From positions 1,178,001 to 1,242,000 of the forward strand of contig NC_052476.1 in assembly GCF_009730915.1 (NCBI RefSeq): DNA of 64,000 nt, given 5' to 3'. Below, piece after piece: positions 1 through 13,144 of this stretch. The notes under the pieces are model-generated. The model searched no databases. It was not told the DNA's origin and saw only the letters and a list, made by a program, of their open reading frames with translations. The number at the start of each line of letters is the position of its first letter. The stretch's first letter is position 1. Position numbers and translations under genes: made by a program. The DNA comes from Dioscorea cayenensis subsp. rotundata. Lineage: Eukaryota > Streptophyta > Magnoliopsida > Dioscoreales > Dioscoreaceae.

Positions 1-543
1 GAAACTTGCCAAACTTAGTCTTCAATCTTCCAAGTTTGGTCTTCAAAGATTCTACAAACTTGATCTTCAACTCACCCAAGTTTGGTCCTCAAATCTTTCT
101 AATAATAGATCTTCAATCAATCAATTCAATCACCAAGGATTCTTCAAATCATATCTCCTTCATTCATACCATGAATAGATATTTCTTCAAATAAGCTCCA
201 CCATATTTAGTCTTTAATCATATCTCTCTAAGTATGGTCTTGATATGATCTTGTCTTCAAGTTGAACAAGTTACCAAGAATAATACCACCAAGATCTTCA
301 AGATGTTTGGCCCCATGTTGTAGACTTACTAAAAATAGCTCCACCATATTTAAGATGATTTGCCTTGTACCCCAAGTCTTCTTGCCATGTCACCAAGCTT
401 TCCATGTCATCAATTATGCCTTGTCACCATGGTTTCCACGTCATCTTGCCTTGGTGTCAAATCATGCCAATTAAATAGTGCGATTGCACTAACAAATACC
501 TTAACCAATTAATATTCAAGAAATTAAAACTAATTAACCATAC
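1..543. other. Non-coding flank with short degenerate repeats
   Basis: No gene is visible. The first 300 bases repeat variants of an 'aagtttggtcttcaa' phrase, and 370-470 repeats 'catgtcatc'/'ccacgtcatc' phrases, so this looks like decayed repeat DNA. The missing last exon of the aldo-keto reductase relic on the minus strand would be expected here or beyond the window edge, and I could not find it. Confidence 0.4.
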
Positions 544-1800
544 CTTAGCTATGGTCTTGCCATGAGCCATGGCTATCTCTTTAAGTGTTTCAGAGTTCAT
601 GACCATGTGTTTGCTCAACTTTCCATCTATTCCTCCCAATGGAAAGAAAGCAGTGACATGAATCCCCTTCTTTGCACAAAACTCTCTCAACTCTCTTTGT
701 TGCCAAAGTGGATTCATCTCCACCTTCATATATGCATAGATATATCAGAAACATTAATATTAATCTTAGCTTGATTAATTAATTTCAATATAGTTATTAT
801 AAATTTATAATCACCTGATTCACAGAAGGAGAAATTCTAGAAAAAGAGAGGAGTTTAATTTTCCACCATCTTGCATGAGAAATTACTAACTCCAATGGCT
901 TTCACCAGGCCAAGCTTTGTGACACTCTTCCATAGCTTTCCAAACTGGATTTCAAGTCTGAAGGAAGTATTTCATTTCTATATATTGGAAACACACTTTC
1001 CGTTGGCTTTGTGCTCATTGCCAAGTGAATGAGATAGAGACCAAGATAATCCAATTCGAGATTTCTGTTTACTATTTGAACTTAATCTATAATTTGCAAT
1101 CAGGGCCGGCTCTAGGATAAGACCAATGAAGCAATTATTTTAGGCCCCAATATTTTTTAAGGTTTCATTTTTAAAATTTTTAATAATAATCATAATTTTA
1201 AGGCCTCATCTTTAGATTTTTTTTTAATAATAATTATAACTTTAAGGCCTCGTTTTTAGATTTTTTTAATAATAATTTTAAAAACTTAAAATGTTGAAGG
1301 ACTCCCAATAATTATCGTAATACAAAAATATTTTAATTTAATATTTAGCTAATGTTATATAATCATAGCTAATTTTTAAAATTTAAAATAACACAGTAAA
1401 ATATTAAATGTTTTTATTTTGATGCTTAATTAATCTCATATCTTCTTTAATGAAATTTTTAAAATTATATTTTGACCCTATTAGTTTTTCTCATGAATTT
1501 ATTTCTCCAAAATTAATATAATATTTATTTTTTTATTATAAATAATAGTTTTTGTAGTTTTTATATTGTTATATTTTTACTTTTATGAGTTTTGTCATAA
1601 ATTTTAAATATATCTCTTTATCATGAGTTTAGTAACATGGAGAAAGACAAAAAAACATGTATTTGTAGGTGATGAAGAGCTCAATTCGAGATGTAATAAG
1701 ACCGAGACGAAGAGCTTCAGCGATGGCTATCCCAAGAGGTACGTGTCTCAGAGATTGTACTGCTGTTTAGATTGACCATCGTTATCATTGTCGGAAGAGA
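544..1800 (-). pseudogene. Aldo-keto reductase (AKR4-type) relic
   Basis: Three pieces on the minus strand resemble plant NADPH-dependent AKR4 reductases (the codeinone/chalcone-reductase-like group). Piece 1 (about 1668-1745) reads PLGIAIAEALRLGLITSR. Piece 2 (815-1064) carries YLGLYLIH and later GVSNFSCKM, the family's conserved loop, and ends in a good GT donor. Piece 3 (544-723) carries EMNPLWQQRELREFC, a signature substrate/cofactor-barrel segment, and ends at a GT donor. Within piece 2 the reading frame shifts at least twice between EILPSDLK and GVSNFSCK. The part of piece 1 that should hold the HFDTAAxY catalytic tyrosine is degenerate. No C-terminal exon is seen. I read it as a non-processed pseudogene, possibly continuing off the window. 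An unrecognised but functional gene is unlikely given the frame damage. Confidence 0.72.
1101..1640. mobile_element. Possible hAT-type transposon fragment in the AKR relic
   Basis: In the first intron of the AKR relic a block starts with CAGGGCCGGCTCTAGG, followed by repeated 'aaggcctc' phrases in AT-rich DNA. From memory, plant hAT-type elements often begin with CAGGGCCGGC-like ends. I did not find the matching inverted end or an 8-bp duplication, so the right boundary is a guess. Confidence 0.3.
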
Positions 1801-1839
1801 GATTGTCCCAGCATTGGCCTTTTCTTGACAGTGCTCCAT

Positions 1840-1880
1840 CTTCTCTTCTTCTTCTTCTTCTTCTTCTTATTCTTCTTCTT
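1840..1880. repeat. (TTC)n microsatellite
   Basis: An interrupted run of TTC trinucleotides lies next to the first piece of the AKR relic. It is a simple repeat with no sign of function. Confidence 0.9.
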
Positions 1881-2136
1881 ATTTTTGATAGAACTCAATC
1901 TGATATTTCAAGTTAGGTTTACCATTAATATTTATAGCTATGAATAGTACTAGTTAATTCTAAGTCAATAAGGGTATTCCATACATGAATAAAATTCCAA
2001 TACATAAACTTTTCTTTAGCATTTGTCCTTTGATGCATTAATGACCTTGCAAAGTCTTGACAAATTAAAGCTATTAATTGGTTAAGTTTCCAACTTTTCT
2101 CTTTTAGTCTTGCCATTTGAAAGCTTCTAAAAGTAT

Positions 2137-2277
2137 TGCTAGAGTAATAATAATATCTGTACATGTACATTGTATTTATATATATAAATATTCATGTATA
2201 CACCATTCTTGTATTTATATGGGCTAGTTTGTTCTAATGAAATGTACTCATTCTCTTCTCTTATCTTTTATCTATCA
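2137..2277 (+). repeat. Left LTR of the copia fossil
   Basis: This 141-bp direct repeat starts TGCTAGAGTAATAATAA and ends ATCTATCA. It shares its 3' half (TTTATATGGGCTAGTTTG, then ATTCTCTTCTC) with the copy at 13008-13144 and is directly followed by the primer-binding site. Confidence 0.9.
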
Positions 2278-5200
2278 TGGTATCAGACACCGGCCGATCT
2301 TGTCGAATCCTTACCAGATTTCAGTTCGGTCTATGATGTTGATGTTTGTTTGGTCTTTTATTGCCAACGCCGACGTTTGCTCGGTCCACTTCTGCCGAAT
2401 TGGTCATCTGTTGAGCCTTCTTGATAAGAGCTTCACATTCCTCCGTTTTCTTCCAGTACTATCGTCTTCATGCTTTTCGTTCATCTGATTCTAGTCTATC
2501 AAGAGGAGTAGATGCAGACAAGTTAAACTGATGGACATCTTCCTCATGAGTTTTGTTCGCTCTCTAACGAACGTTGACTGCCCTGCCGATCTGTACTTGC
2601 CCGCCGTCGTGATCTCTGTGCTTGCCCGCAGCAGTAATCTTTATGCTCACCATCACACTGCCCTAAGCACTCACACGCTCCAACCAACCACTGACGAGCT
2701 TTTCAGCCATGCTTCATAGCCACAAACGAGCTCTCCAGCCACCACACAAGCTTCCTCATCCACTGATCAAACAAGTCAACATCAACACAAGCTTCCTCCC
2801 AGACAAGATTGCCTTTTCAACAGCTCAAGTCCTAAAGCTTTTGGCATTTTCCTTTTATTCCTTTTAACAATATCTATTATAAATATATATATATATATAT
2901 ATATTAAAAAAACAACAACAAAAAAAAACCAAAACAAAAAACAACAAAAAAATTCCCAAGTCTCGAGATTTGTTTTCCCCTCTTATTTGTTTCCTAAGTA
3001 CTTTACTCCCATCATTATTTTATAAAAAATAATGGCATCATCTTCCTCTACTCCACATTTCCTATCTCCAGTCGATATCAAATTAAACGGTTCCTATTAC
3101 AGAGAATGGTTTACTACCATTCATTTTTTTTTACTCAATATAGATCTGCTTGGCTATATTGGCGGTACCTCTCCCCAACCATCTACCCTCGATATATCAT
3201 GGACACTTGCTGATCACCGTACCATGACCTTTATCTGTCAGTCTTGTGAGATTGATGTTCGTATGAAAATTGGACATCTTTCCACTGCTCATGCAATGTG
3301 GGAATACTTAGGTCGTATGTTTGAGCATTCTAGCTCTGCTCGTCAGTATGCCATTTTGTAGACCTTACACACATCCAGGACCGTGAGCGTTCTTTCGGGG
3401 AGTATGTCAATGACCTGCGGTCCCTGTGGCATCAGATTGATTCATTGGAGGAGTCCACTTGCTTAACATGCAAATGTTGTAAAACTTACACTCGGTCTCA
3501 CAAAACACAACACACTTTTGAATTTCTAATGCATCTTCATCCTGATTTTGAGGATGTTCGTAGCCAATTGCTCAATTGAGACCCTCTTCCATCATTTGAC
3601 GATGCCATTCGTAGTGTTATTGCTGAAGAAACTCATCTCAGCACATTATCTCCATGACTTATCCTTATAGACACAGTTCTCGCCGTGACCTCTCCACACT
3701 CCTCAAGTATCTTTCGGCCCTTTTGTGCCACCAGCTCCTGCTTTGTCGACCTATTCTAGGTCTTCTGTTATCTGTTATTATTGCAAGCGTCCTAGTCATA
3801 TGAAAAGTCAATATCTTTAGCTTCAACAATGACAACAATAGCAGTCATCCCAGTCTCACCCTCCGCCTCGATCTTCGGCTTCCTCCCCTCATGTTGCTTC
3901 TATCTCAGCTTCAGCTTCTTCTTCCTTTACTAATCTTTTCTCTCAAGTTACTCAACTTACTGAATAGATTTATGCTATGCAGATACCTCTACCCTAGTAT
4001 GTCTTCCTCATCTTAAATTTTAGATTATGGTGCCACTCATCATATGACTACAAATACATCCAGCCTGGTCTCTATTTTTACTCCTCATACCTTTTTCAGT
4101 GCTCGCACTGCTGATAGGAGCCTTCCTTTTGTCACGCAGTGTGGTCATCTTCGGTCTTCTTTATTTGACATTCCTAACGTCCATCACGTCCCTGGCTTAG
4201 CTCTCAACCTTCTTTCTGTTAGTTAACTCATTGATCATGGTCTCACAGTTACATTTTCTTCTTCTACTTGTACTATGCAGGACCATCTTACAGGCCAGAG
4301 AATTGAGATCGGGCGTAGAGTTGGCGACCTCTATCACTTAGACTCTTTTCATCTTCCAGCTCTTCCATCTTCTGATATTTCCACTTCTGTATGTTCTCTT
4401 GATTATTGGCACAGTCATCTCGGTCAGTTGTCTAGTTCTCGCCTGAAATTCTTAACAAGTTCAGGTAGTCTTGGTTCTGTTTTTTCCCTTCCTTCACATC
4501 TATGTATGTGTTGTAAACTCGCTAAACCACTGCTCTTCCTTTCTCTTTACAAGATTCTATTTCAGAATCTCCTTTTGATCTTGTTCATTCTGATGTTTGG
4601 GATCCTGCACCTTTCTCATCTCTTGGTGGTTGTTTCTATTACATATCATTCATTAATGATTTATCACGTTATACTTAGTTTTATTTAATGCGTTCATGAT
4701 CTCAGCTTTGCCATTACTCTTAATTTGCGCAAATGGTGTATATTCAGTTTAGTAAATGCATTAAGATCTTTCGCTCTAATGGGGCACGCGAGTATCTCTT
4801 TATAGATACATCCTTCCGAAAATTACTCTCCACTTATGGCACTATTCCTCAGTAAACTTGTCCTTACACACCTACTTAGAACAGTGTCGCTGAGCACAAA
4901 TATCGCATATCCTAGACACTAGATGTGCACTTCTTTTTGCCTTTTCTGCCCCTTAATCCTTTTGGGCTAAAGCCATTCTTATATCCGTCTATCTTATCAA
5001 TCGCACTCCTACTTTCACTCTCTCTGGTATCACACTTTATGAGCATCTTTACTCCCTTTCTCCCTCTTATAATCATCTTTGCACGTTTGGTTGCACCTAT
5101 TTTGTTCTTTTGCCCACTGTCGAGCGAACTAAACTTTCTCCCTATTCTGCCATGTGCATTTTTCTCAGCTATAGCTCTGAACACAAGGGCTATCGCTACT

Positions 5201-5355
5201 ATGATCCTCATTCTCACTGTCCTCGTATTTCCCATTATGTCACTTTTCTTAAAGATACTCTTTACTTCTCTTCATCCTTCCCCAATCTTTCCTTTATTCA
5301 GTCTTGCATCCTCTTCTCTCCCCTCCATAATTCTTCCGAGTTCCACTACCACTAC

Positions 5356-5483
5356 TGTCACGCCCCGACCCGCGGGCCCACAAAATGCGACAATTGCCTC
5401 AACAATCCCGAGGAGGGATATCCTGCCACTCAACCCTCAAGACGCCGCAAGGCTGATCAATATACCTGGAATTCAACAATAAT

Positions 5484-5523
<40 letters not shown>

Positions 5524-7596
5524 GTAGGATACAGAAAATATAGAGGTTCACAAATACACAAGGAAACAACACTAACAACAGTAGAAAATGCAAGTACATG
5601 AAAGTTAAGAGTTATTTAGATACTAAACCATGCAACAAAGTTTTCTACACACTAGTGGATCCATAGGTCTTATAATATGTTCCATGACAACAACAACAAC
5701 AACAACATACATGAACTGAAGGAAATACAACAGAAGATAGAACAGTAGCAAATGCCCAGTACGCTGCCACACAACCACACCTACTACCTACAACAGACTG
5801 GGAGGAAGAAAGAGGGATGAGTAACTCAAGTTACTCAGTGAGGGGAGGTTATCACAATTTTAGCAGAAATACACCAACAGTAATAATAATAATAATAATA
5901 AAACATCAAAATAAAAGTTTTACCAAAATAATACTAGTTTAGAAACATTAGCACATATAATAGAAGTCTTCAAAAGGATTAAAATAATATAATAATACCA
6001 AGAAAACCATTTTTACCCCAACTAGGGTTTACAACACCAAAACCACAAAACATGGTTTTAATAAATCAGCACAATACCCAACACTCACCCAGCATAATGT
6101 GGTCTAGAAAACTCTTTAAACCTTCGCCGTAGCCATGGCTAGGTTTAGAGCCGTCAAGGTACTCATGCCCTTGACATTAACCCATCAGTTCACCGGTTGG
6201 TGACTCCGGCTATCCGATGGATATCCAGTCAGGGTTCTACACTCCCACCTGAATTGGCCCTCTCGTAGTAATCAGCCGGTCATCACGCCACCTCAACAGT
6301 TTGGCCGTGGAGACCGCCTACTGTAGTAGGATATCACCATACAATCACCACAATAAACACAACTCCACTCGGAGTGCAAAAGCCATCCATATCATAAATC
6401 AATAACACCTCGGCCATAGTACAAGGACAAGATAAAACACAAGGAAAGTTCAAGCTTTTAACACAATTTAATTTACAAATCCCACACAAGAAACAACATG
6501 GTAACCATTTCCTTTCAACCATTTAAAATGAGTTTCAAGCCTTAGATTTCACAAAATCAATGATTTCCACAACAAATCTCAAGTTTCATACAAAATAAGG
6601 ATTTCACAAACTCATGGATATATATATCAATCACAAATCCAACCATAACAAATCATAAACCAAATGAGACATCCAAGATTTTCTCAATAATAACTATCAT
6701 TCACCAAAATACCAAACAAGTATAAATCAATAAACCTTACTTAAAACATGATATGTATATATATATATATATATATGTATAATTGATATCTAGCTATTGG
6801 CATTCTTCTAATTAAAGCTATGCTCAACAATTCCACTCACCGAATTGGCGATTTGTCTCGAACCAAGACTTCTCCTTGCCAAAGTATAACAAAACACAAC
6901 AATAATTAACAAATAAAACAAATCACACAAGAAAAACCCTAAGTTTTCTAACAAAGAACCTTAATTCGATCCTAGGATTAGCTCAAAGCTAGGTCTAAAG
7001 GTTACCAATGAATTCCCGAGGGTTTTAGCTTCACTCTAGTCCAAAGAAATCAAAGAAACAACTAAAGATTGCTGTTGCTACAGTAACCTCGTGTTTGCTA
7101 CAGTAAAACCGGCCCTTATACTATGATTTTCTCCCAATTTACAACACCAATTCAAGAAATTTCTTCACAAACATTCTCATACATGAACAACAAGTCAATG
7201 GCTTCAATTTGAGCAAATAAACAACTAAATCCATGGAGAAATCTAGCATTTTAAAAAATATCTAAAAACAAGGAAATACAAGAAGAAAATACGGAATAAA
7301 ACATTAAATCCAAGCTTACCAAGTTCAAGAGTGAGGGAGGAAGGGACACTTGGTTCGCCGGAAAACCTTGCCGGAAAAATTTTAGGATGAGAGAAGGGTT
7401 GGGCCAAACTAGGGAAGAAGAAGAACAAAGGAAGAAAGGCTTTTAGACTAAAAATTCGTGTTGCTTCAGTAGCGGACTGCTACAATAACAGACCACTACA
7501 GAACCGGGCTGCTACAGAACCAGACTGCTACAGTATTGGACTGAAAAATCTATAGAAATAGGCTAGTTCAATCTACAGTAAAAACTGGTTATAATA
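5356..7596. mobile_element. Long solo-LTR-like insertion A (probably Ty3/gypsy)
   Basis: This 2.24 kb block opens with TGTCACGCCCCGACCC and closes at TTATAATA, flanked by a perfect 5-bp duplication ACTAC (5351-5355 and 7597-7601). It interrupts the copia fossil after its integrase region. It contains no retroviral-type coding remnant, primer site or second LTR, so a solo LTR is the simplest reading. TGTCACGCCCCGA-type ends are, from memory, common on large plant gypsy LTRs read from the 3' end, so its sense strand may be minus (inference). It holds an (AAC)n run, a GC-richer block at 6120-6330 and clustered TGCTACAGTA phrases near 7070-7110 and 7440-7580. It is closely related to insertion B. 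Confidence 0.75.
5477..5522. repeat. (AAC)n microsatellite
   Basis: A long AAC/AAT run lies inside insertion A. A second short AAC run sits at 5687-5706. Confidence 0.95.
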
Positions 7597-8994
7597 ACTA
7601 CCAATTCTATGCCTTCTCCCGACGTCTCCATAGGTACTTTCTTTGTTTCTCCTTCCCTTTCCTTTGGGCGCATTGATGGATCTGGTGATTCGTCTCTTCT
7701 CTCCATCATCCCACCCTCTCCTGAAGATGCTCCTGTTGTCCCTCATCGTTACCCAGATCGGCCTCGCCATCCTCCTGCTTGGTACACCTTTTCTCTCTCC
7801 TCTACCTACTCTCCTAATTTTCAAGCCTTTCTTGCTAGTACTCACTCACATTCCGAGCCGCAGTCTATCGTGAGGTGGTGAAACATCCCCAGTGGCAATA
7901 GGCTATCACAAAAGAACTTGATACTCTTCAGAGCGTGTATACATGAGATCTTGTTCCGCTTCCATCTGGTGTTACTCCTATCAGCTGTTGATAGGTCTAT
8001 CAAGTCAAGATCTGAGCCGATGGTGGTATTGAGCGCCATAAAGCGCGTCTTGTTGCTCATGGCTATACTTAGGAGTATAGCACTGATTATGAGGAGATAT
8101 TTACTTCTGTAACCAAGTTGACTACTATTCATCTTCTTAATTTTCACAATTGTTGTTGCTCGTTACTAGCCACTTCATCAGTTATATGTGACCAATGCCT
8201 TCTTACACGGGGATCTTTCTAAAGACGGTTATATGACTCTTCCTCTTAGTTTCTTTCATCCTTCTCAGCATGTTTGTCATCTTCACCGAGCTATCTACGG
8301 ACTCAAATAGGCTCCTCGTGCCTGGTTTGAGTGTTTTCGCAGTGTGGTTCTTGCTCTTGGTTTCACTGAAAGCTCTCATGATTATGTCTTCTTCACTGGG
8401 TAGACCTCTGAAGGCCTTACTATTCTCCTTTTTTATGTTGACAATATGGTTATTATTGGTGATGATGTTGATATTGTTCTTTCCTTGAAACAGCTATTAC
8501 ACACCAAGTTTCAGATGAAAGACCCTGTTCATCACTTTCTTGGTCTTGAGGTTGCTTATTCTCATTGAGGCTACTTGGTGTCTAAATAGAAGTACTTTTC
8601 TGATATTTTTTTGATAAGTTGATATCATTGATCTACCTACTGCCTCTACTCCTATTGAGTTGCATCATCGACTCTCCTTTTCTGATGGTAAGCCTCTACC
8701 TGATCACACTCGCTATCGTGCACTTTTTAGTGCTCTCATCTACCTTACCATCACTAGGACTAATATTGCATATGTTGTTTGTGTTCTTAGTCAGTTTGTG
8801 AGTACACCTCGCTCTACTCATTATGCTGCCCTTTTGTGAGTACATCTTCTCTTGAGTTGAGTGCCTATTGTGATGCTGATTGGATAGGTGATGCTTCTGA
8901 TCAACGATCTACTACTGAGTATGGTGCTATGTCCTTTACTGCTAAGGAGGTTCTTTGGTTGCGTCAAATTTTGATGGACTTTGGTGTCTCCATC

Positions 8995-11900
8995 TATCAC
9001 GCCTCGACCAGTGGGTCCCGAGACTCAATAACCACCGCGAGAACCCGAGGAGGGATACACGCACCATTCAACCCTCGAGTTACCTCAAGGCTGACAACTC
9101 ATGCACATATACATGAGTTAAACAATAACTCAATTAGAACACACGAAAGCCAGAGTTTCACTCAGAAAGTCGATAAAGTTGCAAAAGACTAACAAATCAC
9201 AAATACAAAATTTAGGACACTAGTGGATCCACTTTTCTTATATAATGCAATATGTTAAAAATAACTTACAATAAGACTGAAGATGTCAATAAAAGACCAA
9301 GGATTTGCCAAGCACTTCGCCTCGCTACGACGCTGCTAGCTACTAAAACCTGGAATGGAAGGAGAGGGGGTGAGTAACCTAAGTCACTCAATGAGTGGGT
9401 CAACACATTTCCAAAAGAATATCATAAACCAGTCAATAAATTTCAATAACCAAGCTTTTGCAATAATACAAATAGTAATAAAACATTTCAACATTTATAA
9501 CACATATAACTGCAGGGTACGATACCACCGTATTCAAAAACCCAAAAACAGAGGTTTCCAAAGGGCTAATCAAATACTCAAAGCTTTAAATCATGAGTAA
9601 AACAAATGCATGCACATAAGCCCCATAAACATAATGAGTGTAAACATCAATTTGATCAAATCAAGTTTCCAACTTTCACACATACCCAAATTTGGCATAA
9701 AACTCATTCTTTTCTCTTCAAATGCATACGAGGGATCAATGCAAGAATAATTCCACATAAGTTATATAATTTCTCAACATCAAACTTGCATCTCGATAAA
9801 TTAAGGTCTAGAAAACCCCCCAAACAATAGCCGTGGTCGCGGCTAAGTTCAAAGCTGTTAAGGTTCTCACGTTCTTGACGTTGACCCACCGGTTCCGTAT
9901 GGTGACTCAGGAATCCCAATGTACCATCCAATCAGGTTTCTCTGCACCACCTGAAAAGGATAATCAAATCTGATCCTCCACGCCACCTATAAAGGCTGGC
10001 CCGTGGAGACCCCCTACCGTCAATGATAACATAAAACATGGCTAAAGCTCACATCATAAACATGGAATAGAAACGACACCATGTGTCACAATAATATCCT
10101 GGATATTCATATCAAAATAATTCACATGTCCCCATTCCAGACAAATATCTCATTTCAAAGATGATTCAAATATTTATATAGTGGAAAAGAAAACATTTCC
10201 ATATAAACCAATGCTTAAAGCATACCAATATGCGTAGGGTACCAAAATTCATTTCAAATCCAATAAGTCAACATAACATAAACATTTTCATCAAACATCA
10301 TGAATTTCAAATATAAAACCAAAGGCATGGAACATCTTTCAAATCGATCAATTCACAAGTTTAATAAGATAAGGCCATGAAAATTATTTCAGATTTAGAC
10401 TAATGACAATAGTACAATTTTATAAACAGAGATTTCACCAATCACTTTTCAATATAAATATCCATAGTATCAACAAAAAGTATTGATATACATTTGGGAT
10501 ATCTTAAAAACCTATAATGATAATCAGTCATACCAAATCCTAGCTTCTGATCCAAATAAAACTCACACAATACTTGTGATTGAACTAGCTTTACCCCTCA
10601 CACACAATTCAATTAATATCACCAAGATATAATAGCAAAGCCAATAACCTTCCAAACATAATACCTAAGTTTGCATGAATAACATAACATATCACCTTTC
10701 TTACATTCCTTTCAAACTCTTTATCGTCTTTGCAACCTTTCACAATTGATAAAATGATTCATTAGAGACCCTCAAAAACGCACAAGTCATTATCAATCCT
10801 CAATTGGTAAAATACAAGTTTAATTCACCCATAAACAAATGATTGCTAAATAAACAAATTCACACCCTAAAGACACATTAATCATGGAAAAAAATTCATG
10901 TCATCACATACACTTGTGTATACCAAGACATCTACCAAGTCTTTCATTTAAGATATTCACTATGTTTGCAAGATTTACACATCCTCAAGTAGTCACATAC
11001 ACAAGCCTATAACTCTTTGTATTTTCCTGTATTTTAGATCATACGCAAATTCCTCAACAAAGTGCCATTACTCTCAAAACACCAACATTAACTTCGCTAG
11101 TAACAATTTCATTATCAAAGCTATCGAGATTTTACTTCCATTTCTTATTGGCGTTATATCGAACAATTTATGGACATTCACAAAAACTTTGAAGTTCACA
11201 TTCAAAATTCATTACAACTTTTAGCATATACAACACATGTTATCCATCATTATTCTTCCAAGGAATTTTTCACTTGTATCAAAATAAGCATATCAAACTT
11301 ATGAATTTCAGTTTAACAATAGTTATAGTCGTTAACAAACATCCTATCGATATACTTATAAAATCAAACTATATTCAAATTCCATATAACTCTATCATAA
11401 TATCATATTGCAAAACTTTAAAGATCCTAGAGTAATTAGATCATCCATAGTTCACACATAACCCTAGGCAAGTTTTAACATCAATCACATAAAGATTACC
11501 GAAAAAAATATGCATCATTTAAATCCATTATTCTTCCCTTATTAATTTCACAATTCATAGTCATATATTGGCTTAATGACATAACAATATACCCCAAATC
11601 ACAACATAGATAATCAATTTCATGTATGTCAATTAAACTCAATGCATTTGTGGTGATACTTGACTATTTTCCATCATTCTGGAAAATATAAATCCCATCA
11701 GGTTCAAATTCAATCATCACCAATCAAAACACAATAAACTGTCCAAAGAGAATAAGACAATAAGTCCATGTCGTTCTCATCACAACTGTAGTCTATAACG
11801 ACCAATTTAACTCCATTTTAACCACAAACATCATTTTAAAATATGATAAATTCAAGATAATAATTTCATCATGCGAATAAAACATTAAGATATTCGATTG

Positions 11901-12736
11901 GAACTGTGCATTCAACTTAACCCACTCACAACTTAGAAGACCGGATTTTTCCCAAAAGGTGTTATTCCTCCGCGGGTTCTTTCTCTCGAGTGGCGCTCTC
12001 CCCACCTGACCCAAAACACGTACGAGAGCGAGACAACAAAGAATAATAAGTAAAAGAACCAAAGTATGAGCAAAGAGATGCAACAAGAAAGATCTAGATA
12101 CATAAGTGCAATTCAACCCTATAAGGGCCTATGGTTGGCTCAAACTTGGATTCAAGGACTTTCAAAGAGTTTCTATGGAACTAGGCTTCCTTCCAAACTA
12201 AGGAGGCAAAAGAATTAAGCAAGATTTGCCCGTGCTACAGTAACTATGGACTACTACAATAAAGCCAACCTTAACCGAATGATTTTCTCCTAATTTACAT
12301 CATCAAACAATGAAACTTCTTTACAATCATCCACCACAAAGAATCACAATGTCAAAGGCTTCAATTTAAGGTCATAAACATTCACAAACAAGTAAAAAAT
12401 CTAGGATTTATTCTAGGTTTTCAAAGAATACAACTACGGTAAAATACAAATCAAATATGAAGTAAAAAGTCGGATCGAAGCTCTTACCATATTTAAGAAT
12501 AAAAGAGGAGGATTTTTTCAGGGTTTGGTTCGCCGGAATGGTCGCGGAAAGCTTTCTAAGGAAAAAGGAAGGGATTGGCCAAAAGTGAGAAGAAAAGAAG
12601 AAGAAAAAGAAAGAAGGAAACAAAGCTCTCTGGTTGCTACAGTAACAACTACTATACCGAACAAAATCTGCAGTACTGGGCTGCAAAAGCTAGAGGACTG
12701 GGCTGGTTTAACTACAGTAATAGGCAGGATATAACA
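8995..12736. mobile_element. Long solo-LTR-like insertion B, same family as A
   Basis: This 3.74 kb block opens TATCACGCCTCGACC and closes ATATAACA, flanked by CCATC (8990-8994) and CTATC (12737-12741), a 4-of-5 duplication. It splits the RNase H region of the copia fossil. It shares the start, the 'CTAGTGGATCCA' phrase, the GC-richer block (9826-10020 against 6120-6330 in A) and the TGCTACAGTA-rich end with insertion A, in the same orientation. It is about 1.5 kb longer than A in its AT-rich second half (about 10.1-11.8 kb). Either A lost sequence or B received a further insertion whose ends I could not recognise. No coding remnant is seen. Confidence 0.72.
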
Positions 12737-13007
12737 CTATCTCTACCCCCACTCTTATATACTGTGATAATTAGAGTGCCATCAAAATCGATGCCAATTC
12801 TGTGTTCCATGAGCATATGAAGCATCTCGAGGTCGCTCTTTGATCACTTTATTCGTCATCATTACCTTGCTAGCAGTATTTTTCTTCCTTATGTCGCCTC
12901 TACATAGCAAATTGCTGATCTTCTCACTAAGGCCTATACTGTCTCCCGGTTTCAGTTTTTAGTTGACAAACTCTCAGTTCATGACCCACCGTGAGTTTGA
13001 GAGGGCG

Positions 13008-13144
13008 TGTTAGAGTAATAATAATACATGTACATTGTATTTATACATATATACATACTCATATATACACCATTTTTGTATTTATATGGGCTAGTTTGCT
13101 CTAATGAAATGTATTCATTCTCTTCTCTCATCTTTTATCTATCA
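13008..13144 (+). repeat. Right LTR of the copia fossil
   Basis: This 137-bp copy of the left repeat starts TGTTAGAGTAATAATAA and ends ATCTATCA, preceded by the polypurine tract. About 4 bp are missing and a dozen substitutions separate it from the left LTR. Confidence 0.9.

Larger units (their letters stand above)
2137..13144 (+). mobile_element. Ty1/copia LTR retrotransposon fossil with two nested insertions
   Basis: Both ends are direct repeats of about 140 bp bounded by TG...CA (2137-2277 and 13008-13144). A near-match 5-bp duplication flanks them (AGTAT left, AGTGT right). A TGGTATCAGA primer-binding site for initiator Met-tRNA follows the left repeat at 2278, and a purine-rich GAGTTTGAGAGGG tract precedes the right one. 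Remnants run in copia order: gag-like (from 3032), zinc-knuckle (about 3775), protease and pre-integrase (4020-4500), integrase (4590-5340), reverse transcriptase (about 7620-8800) and RNase H (8836-8994, resuming at 12742). Without its two insertions the element is about 5.0 kb, normal for copia. The LTRs are roughly 91% alike by eye, suggesting an old but not ancient insertion. It is clearly broken, with many interruptions. Confidence 0.9.

Noticed and set aside
5477-5522. CRISPR-like regular repeats
   Set aside because: A simple AAC microsatellite in a plant retroelement, with no spacers.
4912-5601. Several 100-185 codon frames on both strands
   Set aside because: They overlap integrase remnants of the copia fossil and the (AAC)n run of insertion A; low-complexity shadows.
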